Under the pieces are notes generated by a model, which was not told where the DNA came from, ran no database searches, and saw only the letters and a list, made by a program, of their open reading frames with translations. A stretch of 39,156 bases of DNA from Eubacteriales bacterium (GTDB taxonomy: Bacteria; Bacillota; Clostridia; Peptostreptococcales; Anaerovoracaceae): the NCBI GenBank assembly GCA_028704515.1, contig JAQWFH010000020.1:1-39156 (forward strand). The letters are read 5' to 3'. Shown here in pieces: positions 24,475 through 31,904 of the stretch. How positions within the stretch are numbered: the first letter of the stretch is position 1; the number at the start of each line of letters is the position of its first letter. The position numbers were made by a program, and so were the translations under genes.

Positions 24475-25674
24475 TTAACTCATCCTCTCACTTATAGTCA
24501 GAGTTAATGTTTGTACACTGTTGTTTCTAACGATTTTGACCTTTACTTTATCGCCTACCTTATATTTGGAAAAGGCTTCAGAAACATCTGAGGCGGATTC
24601 TATTTTTTTATCCTCCACTGAATATATCATATCCCCTTCTTTGAACCCCGCAGCTTTGGCGTTGTCGGAATCTATTGTTTGCACATAAATCCCTGTGCTT
24701 GGCACCCCGTATATCAAGGCATTTCTTACGGATGTCAAATCCACAAAGGTTATACCTGCGGAGGGTCTGCCCTTGACATAGCCGTTATCGATGATCTGCT
24801 CGATAACAGGCATGGCTGTATTTGTCGGAATCGCAAATCCAAGGCCCTCCACGTCGGAGCCTGTGGACTTCGCAACTACTATTCCTATAAGTTCTCCGTT
24901 TTGGTTAAAGAGCCCTCCACCCGAATTTCCAGGATTGATAGCTGCATCGGTTTGGAGCAGCGTCATCTCGCTTCCTTCTATATTTAACTCCCTGTCAAGC
25001 GCACTTATTATTCCTGCGGTTGCGGTCCCACCAAGGCGCCCGAGAGGATTTCCTATCGCTACAGCCAAGTCTCCGACTTGAAGTTTTTTACTGCTTCCAT
25101 ATACTGCCGCCTTCAAATTTCCTGCATCTATTTTTATAACCGCTAAATCGGTATCCTTATCTTGCCCAATTAATTTGGCTGTGTATTCCTTACCGCTTTT
25201 AAGAACAACGGATATTTTCTTGGCACCGTTTATGACGTGGCTGTTGGTTGCTATATAGCCGTCGCTGTCAACTATCACCCCCGACCCCGCGCCCTGCTTT
25301 ACATATTGGCGCATCCAAGGGTCTGTACTTACGGCTTCAGTCCGAATTTCAACTACCGCATCTGCATTGAGCGCGATTATTTCATTTATCGTAAGATCGC
25401 TGCCCGTGGCTCTTGCAAGGTCAAGTGTCGACATTTGCGAGGCTGTCAATCCCGAGCTCGTGTTACCACCGCTCTTATTCATCGCGATGGATGCCCCGCC
25501 ATATCCGGCAAATCCGGCTATAATTATGCATAAGGAAGTGAGAAGCGCAATTCCTTTTTTTGTTATAACATACCTTTTACTTTGCTTACGATGTGTGTCG
25601 TTCTCATCATACTGTTTACTCTGCTCGTTATAATCTGCAGAAGGTTTGATAACTCCGTTTTCAAAAATCCACAT
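24475..25674 (-). CDS. htrA: HtrA/DegP-family membrane-anchored serine protease
   Basis: A 399-residue protein with a cytoplasmic N-terminus (1-36), one membrane helix (about 38-63), a trypsin-like protease domain (about 95-290) and one C-terminal PDZ domain (about 300-395). The catalytic triad is visible: His146 in IATNSHVINGA, Asp176 in QDKDTDLAVIKID and Ser251 in INPGNSGGGLF. Family members degrade or chaperone misfolded exported proteins at the membrane outer face, which fits a chromosome region full of secreted proteins. It begins 80 bases after spoIIR and ends at a terminator. A vegetative-like TATAAT lies upstream, with a poor -35. Its Shine-Dalgarno is a strong GGGGGG stretch. Confidence 0.96.
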   Translation of the reverse strand: MWIFENGVIKPSADYNEQSKQYDENDTHRKQSKRYVITKKGIALLTSLCIIIAGFAGYGGASIAMNKSGGNTSSGLTASQMSTLDLARATGSDLTINEIIALNADAVVEIRTEAVSTDPWMRQYVKQGAGSGVIVDSDGYIATNSHVINGAKKISVVLKSGKEYTAKLIGQDKDTDLAVIKIDAGNLKAAVYGSSKKLQVGDLAVAIGNPLGRLGGTATAGIISALDRELNIEGSEMTLLQTDAAINPGNSGGGLFNQNGELIGIVVAKSTGSDVEGLGFAIPTNTAMPVIEQIIDNGYVKGRPSAGITFVDLTSVRNALIYGVPSTGIYVQTIDSDNAKAAGFKEGDMIYSVEDKKIESASDVSEAFSKYKVGDKVKVKIVRNNSVQTLTLTISERMS

Positions 25675-25754
25675 TTTTATCCCCCCTTATGATTATAAAT
25701 ATACCCATTTTTTGTGGAGATATTGTGAAAATATTATGTTGTTTGCTGTAAATT

Positions 25755-26363
25755 TTATTTTTTATTCTCAAACAGTTCTTTTGTCTTGAATTCAAGAGTT
25801 ATAGATGATTTGTTGCCATCCTGCGGAGTGAATTCGGCGCTTTGAAGCGTCTGCCCCTCCGGATCTATAATGCATAGAGGCGGAAATAAAACGCACCACC
25901 AATTTTGTCCCGCGCCCTTGCCGATTGTAATGCTTAGCGCTTCATAATTTCCTGCAGGGAATGTGACTTCACCATATGTTTTCTTAGGAATGAAGCACGT
26001 ACCGAGCTTTGCTTCAACATCATACGCATAGCCTTCGCGGCGAACAATCTCGAGCGCTTTTTCCTTTATTCTTCCTATGTTGTTGTTTATATAATTGCGC
26101 GATAGCTCAGCATCGCCTTCAGCTATGCTTTCATAGCCCCCATCGGCGGCGAACACCTCCATTGTAAGCTCATCGTTAATTTTTGCGAGAAGTTCATCTC
26201 TCACCTTTAATTTAAGTACTTGATCGTCAGGCTCGTCGGAATTTGCTATCACATGGAATCTGATTATTCCCTCGTATTCCTCTGCAGCTTTGTTTTCATC
26301 CGCAAATACGCAGATGCCTATCAGCAATACCGTGCATACTATAGGGATTATAAATTTACGCAT
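25755..26363 (-). CDS. spoIIR: Stage II sporulation protein R
   Basis: About 202 residues from the ATG at 26363, chosen because AAAGGAGGG sits 6-7 bases upstream; a TTG at 26381 would place the Shine-Dalgarno inside the gene. The protein has a signal peptide (about 1-20). The family core is RFHVIANSDEPDDQVLKLKVRDELL (quoted in parts: RFHVIANSD and LKLKVRDELL). A C-terminal domain carries YGEVTFPAGNYEALSITIG and NWWCVLFPPLC. In Bacillus, SpoIIR is made in the forespore under sigma-F and secreted towards the mother cell, where it triggers SpoIIGA to process pro-sigma-E. A consensus sigma-F-type promoter lies immediately upstream, inside an unusual hairpin. The gene follows sipL by 50 bases. Confidence 0.95.
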   Translation of the reverse strand: MRKFIIPIVCTVLLIGICVFADENKAAEEYEGIIRFHVIANSDEPDDQVLKLKVRDELLAKINDELTMEVFAADGGYESIAEGDAELSRNYINNNIGRIKEKALEIVRREGYAYDVEAKLGTCFIPKKTYGEVTFPAGNYEALSITIGKGAGQNWWCVLFPPLCIIDPEGQTLQSAEFTPQDGNKSSITLEFKTKELFENKK

Positions 26364-26364
26364 A

Positions 26365-26409
26365 AAAAACCCTCCTTTCAAGCAATTTTTACCTTTCGGG
26401 AGGATTTTT
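26365..26409 (-). promoter_or_regulatory. Hairpin that would sequester the spoIIR Shine-Dalgarno or terminate sipL transcripts
   Basis: On the minus strand AAAAATCCTCC (26409-26399) pairs with GGAGGGTTTTT (26375-26365): 11 pairs including one G.U and a 23-base loop. The right arm contains the core of the spoIIR Shine-Dalgarno and ends in six T. The left arm lies upstream of the predicted sigma-F transcription start, so only transcripts coming through from sipL could form it. Confidence 0.55.
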
Positions 26410-26413
26410 ATAC
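26384..26413 (-). promoter_or_regulatory. Sigma-F-type promoter of spoIIR
   Basis: On the minus strand GTATA (26413-26409), exactly 15 bases, then GGTAAAAATT (26393-26384). This fits the sigma-F consensus GYATA-N15-GGNNANAHT at every defined position. The predicted start of transcription is near 26377, giving a very short leader. Confidence 0.75.
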
Positions 26414-28456
26414 TTATTTTACTATGAGAATTTTGCTTCCCGATTTTACCGGACGATTTTTCTCAATTTGATTAATTTCCGCGATATCATACATGGATGT
26501 TCTGAATTTCTTTGCAATGCTCCATAGCGTATCATTCGGTCCGCTTACGTATACGATCATCGACGGTCCTGCCTTATTCGCATCATCCTGTTTGACGATG
26601 CAAGGATTGCTTATTAGGTTGCAGGTGCTGCTCTTCCAAAGAAGGGCCGAAACGAAAAGGTTTGCGTTCAGCTCCGCCTGTCTGCTCGATAGCTTCTCGA
26701 ACCATATGTCTCTAAAATCGATTCTGTATTCGGAGAGCATGTCACTTTTTGCTCCCGGCACATCTATCGAGCCTCTAAAAGGGATTTCTCTTTTCAATGA
26801 AAAAACACTGCCTTTTTCACCGCTTGCAAGGCAAAGAAGCTCCGCTTCTAGGCTTCCGTTTACAGTTACCTTGTTTTGATCCGCCGAAATCTCGGCGCCC
26901 TTAATTCTCACATCCGAGAACAGAACTTTTTCTATGTCCTCCTGCCTGTCAGGGACATTAAATATCTCTCTTACCGATAAGTCAGCTGCGCCGCTTCCGG
27001 TGAAGCTTTTTATCTCCAAAGGCGAGCTTTCGCATTTCAATTCCTTGTGAGCGTGATAGAAATCCGTAACTATTTCCTTATCGCTATTTCTATATATCTC
27101 AAGCGTAGTTTCAACATTTCCGGATAGTTTCAGTGCGCTTTCGTTTTCAAAGCCCTCGACCCCCTCCTGAATATCAATATTCAGGTTGCGAATATCAAAG
27201 CTCAGTTTACTTCCCGATCGATGTTCCCCGGTATCAAGTGGTATAAACTGTGTAAATTCCGTCTTGGATTGAAAGAATACGGGAACCTTCGAATTTTCTT
27301 CTCCTTCTTGCAGTTCCTCCGTGCTTATGTCTTCGGCAAGGTATAACACGTTGCAATAGACAGATGCGTTTATTACGGCTTTTTCAGGTGATATCTGCTT
27401 GTGGTTAGGAGCAATACTTATACTGCTTCTCAATATTTTTCGAGGTCTCGGCATGCCCTCTTTTATCGGCATTACCTCGCTTATCTCGATCCCCTCTGTC
27501 TTTTTATAAAGAATTTCTGTTACGGTCACATTCTCCTTGAGAAGCTCTACCTCATCTCCCTTGATTCCGCTGAAGCATTCAACTTTAACATCGTTGTATT
27601 CGTTTATATTCAAAAGCAATGTTATTTTGGCTTTGAATTTTCTCTCGTTGATAACTTTATGCTCTATAGATTCAATTTCAGGGTTTACAGTCAAGGTAGA
27701 CATAGGGGAAATGTTCTCACCCAAATCCGTGCGGAATGGAACGCGCGCAACTACTGCACAGATAGGCTCACTCTTTCCATCGATTGGTGTATAAAGTGCG
27801 TTAATCGTTACTTCGCCGCTGACCTTTATAAGATCCTCTCGCTTCAGAGCAACTGTGCCGTTCATAGAGATTATCGACAATAAATCGGGCTTAACGTCGG
27901 GAACCAGTATGTCTTCCTCTATATAAACGCGAACAGGGGCCCTCTCTGATATATCAGCAAATTTTAAAGTTTCGGATAGTGCCGCGGCACCTATAGGGAC
28001 TGCCTCGCCCTCGTCCCTTTTGGCGGCTGGCTTGGAAACGCCCTTGCCGGGCTTACTTACAGGCTGCTCGTACATAGGAATTTCAACAGGAATAAATTCC
28101 TCCTCCACTTCTTTGCTCCGGGCTTCCTTATCCTCTAAGATATCTTCCATTTCCACAACTTCTTTTGTTTCTTCTATTTCTGCAACTTCTTCCATTTCTA
28201 CAGCTTCTACAACTTGCGGAACTTCTTGAGCTTCTTCAATCTTTTCAACTTCTCGGGTTTCTTCCAACAATTCCACCGGCGCAATTGTTTCCGGTTCTTT
28301 AATAATCTCTTGCTTTTTCTGCTCGGGTGCTACGCTGGCTTCTTTTGGCTCAGGTGCTGTCCGGGCTTCTTCCGGCGGCATGACGGCAGGTATATGTATT
28401 CCCGCAAGAATTCTGTCGTACGGCGTCGGGTCGAAGCCGTCATCTTCATATTTCAT
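26414..28456 (-). CDS. sipL: SipL-like spore coat morphogenesis protein (SPOCS/DUF3794 repeats and LysM)
   Basis: A 680-residue protein without signal peptide. Residues about 20-125 are a Glu/Pro/Val-rich, low-complexity acidic region. Three SPOCS (DUF3794) regions follow: about 178-260 (VYIEEDILVPDVKPDLLSII), about 340-420 (IAPNHKQISPEKAVINASVY) and about 510-600 (VREIFNVPDRQEDIEKVLFS). A C-terminal LysM domain occupies about 635-680 (VSGPNDTLWSIAKKFRTSMY). This is the architecture of Clostridioides difficile SipL, which binds SpoIVA and is needed to attach the coat. The C. difficile protein is shorter (about 520 residues), the difference being mainly the acidic N-terminus. It lies between ispE and spoIIR, and a sigma-E-type promoter is visible just upstream. 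AAGGGGG precedes the ATG. Confidence 0.9.
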   Translation of the reverse strand: MKYEDDGFDPTPYDRILAGIHIPAVMPPEEARTAPEPKEASVAPEQKKQEIIKEPETIAPVELLEETREVEKIEEAQEVPQVVEAVEMEEVAEIEETKEVVEMEDILEDKEARSKEVEEEFIPVEIPMYEQPVSKPGKGVSKPAAKRDEGEAVPIGAAALSETLKFADISERAPVRVYIEEDILVPDVKPDLLSIISMNGTVALKREDLIKVSGEVTINALYTPIDGKSEPICAVVARVPFRTDLGENISPMSTLTVNPEIESIEHKVINERKFKAKITLLLNINEYNDVKVECFSGIKGDEVELLKENVTVTEILYKKTEGIEISEVMPIKEGMPRPRKILRSSISIAPNHKQISPEKAVINASVYCNVLYLAEDISTEELQEGEENSKVPVFFQSKTEFTQFIPLDTGEHRSGSKLSFDIRNLNIDIQEGVEGFENESALKLSGNVETTLEIYRNSDKEIVTDFYHAHKELKCESSPLEIKSFTGSGAADLSVREIFNVPDRQEDIEKVLFSDVRIKGAEISADQNKVTVNGSLEAELLCLASGEKGSVFSLKREIPFRGSIDVPGAKSDMLSEYRIDFRDIWFEKLSSRQAELNANLFVSALLWKSSTCNLISNPCIVKQDDANKAGPSMIVYVSGPNDTLWSIAKKFRTSMYDIAEINQIEKNRPVKSGSKILIVK

Positions 28457-28488
28457 GGTTTATCCCCCTTTTCTGCTTATTCGTAAAT

Positions 28489-28517
28489 AATGTATGATAT
28501 AGAGGAGATAAATATGC
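28489..28517 (-). promoter_or_regulatory. Sigma-E-type (mother cell) promoter of sipL
   Basis: On the minus strand GCATATT (28517-28511), 14 bases, CATACATT (28496-28489). This matches the Bacillus sigma-E consensus KMATATT-N14/15-CATACAHT at every position. Transcription would begin near 28482, about 26 bases before the start codon. Confidence 0.8.
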
Positions 28518-28523
28518 TAAAAA

Positions 28524-29480
28524 CTAGCTTAGTGTATGCGTAAGACAGGTTTCCTTATTCATTGAGGAGAGCTCCTTATAAGCTGCTTCGGCGGCAGCCT
28601 TATCCTTGTATATGGAAAACATGGTGGGCCCCGTGCCGCTCATAAGAACCTTTTGCACCTCCGGTTGCCTGAGCATCATTTCTTTTGTTTGCTTTACAGC
28701 GTCAAATTCTTGAACAGTATAAAGCTCGAATAGGTTTATCATATTTTTATATACTTCTTCTTCGCGCCCATTTTCAAGGCAGCGTAACAATTCCCTTGTA
28801 TCGGGATGCGTGATCGTTTCTTTGGAGGCTGCAATTATTTCATCAATTTTTTCATATGCCTTTTGAGTCGAAATGCTGAGCGCGGGCTTTGAGAGCAGAA
28901 GTAGAGCTTCCATTCCTTTGACCGGCGTAAGCTCTGTTCCGCTTCCCTCTGCAAGAGCGCAGGTGCACGCCATAGGGTCGTTATTTATTTTTTCTCCAAG
29001 ACAGCCGTTCATCTTTGCCTGCCCCATTATGCAGAACGGAATATCCGATCCGAGCTCGGCTCCAATATCGCACATTTTCTTTAGGTCGAGATTTAGCCCC
29101 CACAGCTTGTTCAGCCCCAAAATCACAGCAGCGGCATTGCTGCTGCCGCCCGCAAGCCCTGCTGATACGAATATTTGCTTCTTAATGTCAATCCTGATAT
29201 CAATGCCTTCTTTTGTTTTATTCCTGTTATAGCGCTCGTTCATTACAGCGGCCGCCTTATATGCAACGTTATTGATATCTGTCGGCAAATATGACTTGTT
29301 CGAAGACAAAGTAATTCTGCTTTCCCCAACATGGTTTTTCCTGCTGCGAACAAGAACCTTGTCGTGCAAATATATTTGCTGCATAACCATTTCAACTGTA
29401 TGAAAGCCATCTCTTCTTTTACCTATCACATCCAAAGAAAGGTTTACTTTTGCATACGCATTTAAACTTACTCCGCTCAT
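28524..29480 (-). CDS. ispE: 4-diphosphocytidyl-2-C-methyl-D-erythritol kinase
   Basis: About 318 residues from the ATG at 29480, which has AGGAGG seven bases upstream; the frame runs on to 29525 but those residues overlap a hairpin and lack a ribosome site. It is a GHMP kinase of the MEP isoprenoid pathway and phosphorylates CDP-methylerythritol. Motifs are NAYAKVNLSLDVIGKRRDGF at the N-terminus, SAGLAGGSSNAAAVILGLNK for ATP binding, LGSDIPFCIMGQA, and VLMSGTGPTMFSIY near the C-terminus. Isoprenoids feed undecaprenyl phosphate, the lipid carrier for peptidoglycan. The order ispE-sipL-spoIIR in this strand resembles the arrangement I remember from other Clostridia. Confidence 0.96.
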   Translation of the reverse strand: MSGVSLNAYAKVNLSLDVIGKRRDGFHTVEMVMQQIYLHDKVLVRSRKNHVGESRITLSSNKSYLPTDINNVAYKAAAVMNERYNRNKTKEGIDIRIDIKKQIFVSAGLAGGSSNAAAVILGLNKLWGLNLDLKKMCDIGAELGSDIPFCIMGQAKMNGCLGEKINNDPMACTCALAEGSGTELTPVKGMEALLLLSKPALSISTQKAYEKIDEIIAASKETITHPDTRELLRCLENGREEEVYKNMINLFELYTVQEFDAVKQTKEMMLRQPEVQKVLMSGTGPTMFSIYKDKAAAEAAYKELSSMNKETCLTHTLS

Positions 29481-29519
29481 ATTCTTCCTCCTGTAACTGA
29501 AAAGGTGCATAAAGCAAGA

Positions 29520-29550
29520 CGGCAACTGCGGTTCCCTTCCGCAGCTGCCG
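29520..29550 (-). terminator. Strong hairpin between the Ig-like membrane protein gene and ispE
   Basis: CGGCAACTGCGG (29520-29531) and CCGCAGCTGCCG (29539-29550) form a 12-bp stem, with one G.U on the minus strand, around 7 bases. The following TCTTGCTTTAT is only moderately T-rich, so it may be a weak terminator or a processing/stability element. Confidence 0.6.
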
Positions 29551-29562
29551 ATTGAATGTTAA

Positions 29563-30405
29563 TTATTTTTTCTTGCTTTTCCTTTTGCTCTTCTGCGCTT
29601 CTTTCCTTTGTCTTGCTTCCGCAGCCTTCTGTACGGCAAGAGCCTTACGTCCTGTAATATATGTGCTTCCGCCAGCCGATATCGGTCTTGGCATTTTTAC
29701 GCGTTTATTATCGTTATCTTGTTGGCCGTCTTCACTGTCGAACTCTCTCCAGGCCTGCTTTTCAGCTTTTTTCTTCTTGGCCTTCTGATCAGCCGCAACG
29801 ACTTCTTCTACGGATTTTCCCGTTTCCTTTGCAACCTTATATGGATTGACCTTGTCATCCTGCATTTTCTTCTTCATTTCTTTTCTCATACTTCTTGAGC
29901 TTGCGAAGAATATGCCCCCGAACATAGCGCCCATAAGTATCATACTTATCATGGTCGAACGGGTTTGATTCATAGTTTTAAACGTTACCTTTTCAGCTTT
30001 TTTAAGCTTCTCACCGCTTGCACTTTCAAGGTTCTTGGAGACATTTACGGTATACTCGGTGTCCTGCTCTATCTTAGCTTGCGCTCCATTTCCTTTATCA
30101 ATGTTTTGATTCGCAAGCACGAGCACCATGTTTTTTTCCTTAGGAGAATAAACTACGAGAGTAGGTACGATCTTGCCGTTTTCATCCTTCATTACTATTT
30201 TATTTTCATTTGCAACCATGTCACTTTTGTCGCTGTATATATCCTTGTTAAAGTAAAGTTTGACGCCAAAGTTCTCTATAGCTGCGTTTTCACTGCCCTC
30301 TTCGGGATAGCTTCCTACGAGTTTTAGTGTTTCCGCAAAGCAAAAGCTGTATGCCAGCATTACCATTAGCAAGGCTATTGCGGTCACACGACCGAATCTT
30401 TTCAT
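29563..30405 (-). CDS. Ig-like (SbsA/Big-type) membrane protein with basic cytoplasmic tail
   Basis: A 280-residue protein with four recognisable parts. The first is a signal sequence (1-24). The second is an extracellular beta-sandwich (about 26-147) with VGSYPEEGSENAAIENFGVK, KDIYSDKSDMVANENKIVMK and TEYTVNVSKNL, typical of the bacterial Ig-like domain of SbsA proteins. The third is one membrane helix (about 149-170). The last is a 110-residue tail rich in Lys and Arg ending KSKRKSKKK. Topology would put the tail in the cytoplasm; there it could bind nucleic acid, acidic proteins or phospholipid. Its first four bases overlap the end of tadA (ATGA), so translation is coupled to tadA. I know no named family with this architecture; function is unknown. 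Confidence 0.85.
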   Translation of the reverse strand: MKRFGRVTAIALLMVMLAYSFCFAETLKLVGSYPEEGSENAAIENFGVKLYFNKDIYSDKSDMVANENKIVMKDENGKIVPTLVVYSPKEKNMVLVLANQNIDKGNGAQAKIEQDTEYTVNVSKNLESASGEKLKKAEKVTFKTMNQTRSTMISMILMGAMFGGIFFASSRSMRKEMKKKMQDDKVNPYKVAKETGKSVEEVVAADQKAKKKKAEKQAWREFDSEDGQQDNDNKRVKMPRPISAGGSTYITGRKALAVQKAAEARQRKEAQKSKRKSKKK

Positions 30406-30869
30406 AAATGTAACTCCTCCGATTTCTTTTCCCTGAGTTCTTTAAAGAATTTCTTTAGCAAGGCTTCGCATTCTTTTTGCATTAGTCCTGTTTCTATTTC
30501 AACTCTATGGTTTAATTTTTCTGAATCTACAATGTTGAATACGGAGCCGCATGCCCCGCTTTTCGGATCGGGAGTTCCTATGTAAACTCTTTTTATTCTT
30601 GCCCAAACCATGGCTCCCGCGCACATACTGCAAGGTTCGCAGGTGACATACATATCGCAATCCAAAAGCCGCCAACCGCCTAACTTTTGAGCAGCAGCCT
30701 TTATCGCAAGAATCTCGGCATGGGCCGTTGGGTCCTTGCTTGCTTCCGTCATGTTATGTCCGCGTCCTATTATCTCGCAATCCTTCACTACAACGGCGCC
30801 GATTGGAATCTCTCCCATCGCTGCCGCTTGCTCCGCTTCGGCGAGCGCATCCAACATAAAATTCTTCAT
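30402..30869 (-). CDS. tadA: tRNA-specific adenosine deaminase
   Basis: About 155 residues from the ATG at 30869 (MKNFMLDALAEAEQAA), which has GGGG close upstream; a GTG three codons earlier at 30878 is an alternative. It is a zinc-dependent deaminase that makes inosine at the wobble base of tRNA-Arg(ACG). Active-site motifs are HAEILAIKAAA (His and Glu) and PCSMCAGAMVWARI (the two zinc cysteines). Other landmarks are EIPIGAVVVKD and DPKSGACGSVFN. Length is normal. It is translationally coupled to the Ig-like membrane protein and follows tetR by 39 bases. Confidence 0.95.
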   Translation of the reverse strand: MKNFMLDALAEAEQAAAMGEIPIGAVVVKDCEIIGRGHNMTEASKDPTAHAEILAIKAAAQKLGGWRLLDCDMYVTCEPCSMCAGAMVWARIKRVYIGTPDPKSGACGSVFNIVDSEKLNHRVEIETGLMQKECEALLKKFFKELREKKSEELHL

Positions 30870-30908
30870 ATACCCCACTATGCTACCATAAAATCAAGAG
30901 AATTTCAA

Positions 30909-31556
30909 TTACTTTATAACGAGATTATATATTTTGTCAACGCGAATCCCATCCAGCAGCAGCCCAATATGCATCGAGGCTTCCTGCTTAAAATCAAAGT
31001 CAGGATATCGTATACACCATTCATAGGTAAGCCCACGTATAGCCATGACAAAATGACGCGCCAAAACTTCGGGCGACAATTTGGTAATGAATTCCTGCCG
31101 CTGTACGCCCCGTTCCAGTATCTCTTGAAAAATTTTATACATTTTCCTGCCGTATCCCTTGACTACCTCCATCTTGACCGTGCTGGAAAGCTGCATCCGA
31201 TAAACCGCCCTCATATTTTGGCAACCCAACTGATCCGTCATGAGCTCAATAATTTTATCCACAACTGTGAGTATCACATCGGCAGAAGCCATTTCATCAG
31301 GCAACCCCTCGAAAAAGGAGTTATACTGCATGTCCATCCGCTTAACATAAGCCATCATCAGCTCCAGTAACAGAGCGTCCTTGGATTCAAAATGCACATA
31401 GAATGTGCCTTTTGTGACTCCCGCCATGTTTGTAATGGCTTCAACGCTGACATTTTGGTAATCATCTGCACGGAACAGTTTTTCTGCGCAAGCATATATC
31501 TGTTTTTTTGTCTCCGCGCCCTGTTCTTTTGTCCGGTTATTTTTTCGTTTCTCCAT
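30909..31556 (-). CDS. TetR/AcrR-family transcriptional regulator
   Basis: About 215 residues from the ATG at 31556, preceded by AAGGAG at about 11 bases; a GTG at 31568 lies on the Shine-Dalgarno itself. The N-terminal helix-turn-helix is clear at about 30-65: NVSVEAITNMAGVTKGTFYV followed by HFESKDALLLELM. The C-terminal ligand and dimer domain (about 70-215) is all-helical and unspecific. TetR proteins usually repress a neighbouring transporter or enzyme gene. Here the divergent side carries only a 12-codon fragment and a terminator, so its target is not evident. A palindrome in its own promoter suggests autorepression. Confidence 0.9.
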   Translation of the reverse strand: MEKRKNNRTKEQGAETKKQIYACAEKLFRADDYQNVSVEAITNMAGVTKGTFYVHFESKDALLLELMMAYVKRMDMQYNSFFEGLPDEMASADVILTVVDKIIELMTDQLGCQNMRAVYRMQLSSTVKMEVVKGYGRKMYKIFQEILERGVQRQEFITKLSPEVLARHFVMAIRGLTYEWCIRYPDFDFKQEASMHIGLLLDGIRVDKIYNLVIK

Positions 31557-31596
31557 GTTGAACTTCACTCCTTATTATTGCATTCACAGCTAAAGC

Positions 31597-31626
31597 AGTA
31601 TATAATAAATTAGTCTACTAACTTAA
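31597..31626 (-). promoter_or_regulatory. tetR promoter with embedded palindromic operator
   Basis: On the minus strand TTAAGT (31626-31621), 18 bases, TATACT (31602-31597). TTAGTCTACTAA (31610-31621), with perfect arms TTAGT/ACTAA, lies in the spacer, where bound repressor would block polymerase. Confidence 0.5.
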
Positions 31627-31702
31627 TTTATTAGAATTGATACATTTTTATTATAACGCTTGTGCATATAAAACTCAAACCAAACGTTAGGGGGGCAAGA
31701 AA

Positions 31703-31738
31703 ATGACGCAGGTGCTATATTATCTACTGTCCGTTTAA
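31703..31738 (+). pseudogene. 12-codon divergent ORF fragment, possible relic of the TetR target gene
   Basis: A plus-strand ATG preceded by AGGGGGG at 7 bases opens MTQVLYYLLSV and stops at TAA (31736-31738). The peptide is hydrophobic like the first helix of a membrane protein. Its position, divergent from tetR with the operator between, is where a regulated gene normally lies. It may be a gene remnant, a genuine micro-protein, or chance. Confidence 0.3.
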
Positions 31739-31775
31739 TAAACAAGCATATCCAAAATATTATTGTTCACAAACA

Positions 31776-31820
31776 AAAGGGCAGCCCCCTGAAATCCAAG
31801 ATTTCAGGGGGCTGCCCTTT
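31776..31820 (-). terminator. Very strong terminator of the purB-purA-alr-msrAB operon
   Basis: A perfect 21-bp stem (31776-31796 with 31800-31820) around the loop CAA. On the minus strand it continues into TTTTGTTTG. It lies 85 bases after the msrAB stop. The arms include AGGGGGCTGCCC, so the stem is GC-rich in its centre. Confidence 0.88.
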
Positions 31821-31904
31821 CTGATACGATTAGAAAAATTTAGAGCATAGGCCGCTAAAAGCCTGCAAATATTCTATAAACCCTACGTATGATTACGAAT
31901 TCCC

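Noticed and set aside
25675-25715. Possible sigma-F-like promoter before htrA (GTATA-N15-GGGGATAAA)
   Set aside because: The -10 part would coincide with the Shine-Dalgarno and start codon, so the transcript would begin inside the gene; the last consensus base also fails.
27401-27883. 160-codon plus-strand frame opposite sipL
   Set aside because: Aromatic- and Cys-rich shadow translation of the SPOCS region; no start signals.
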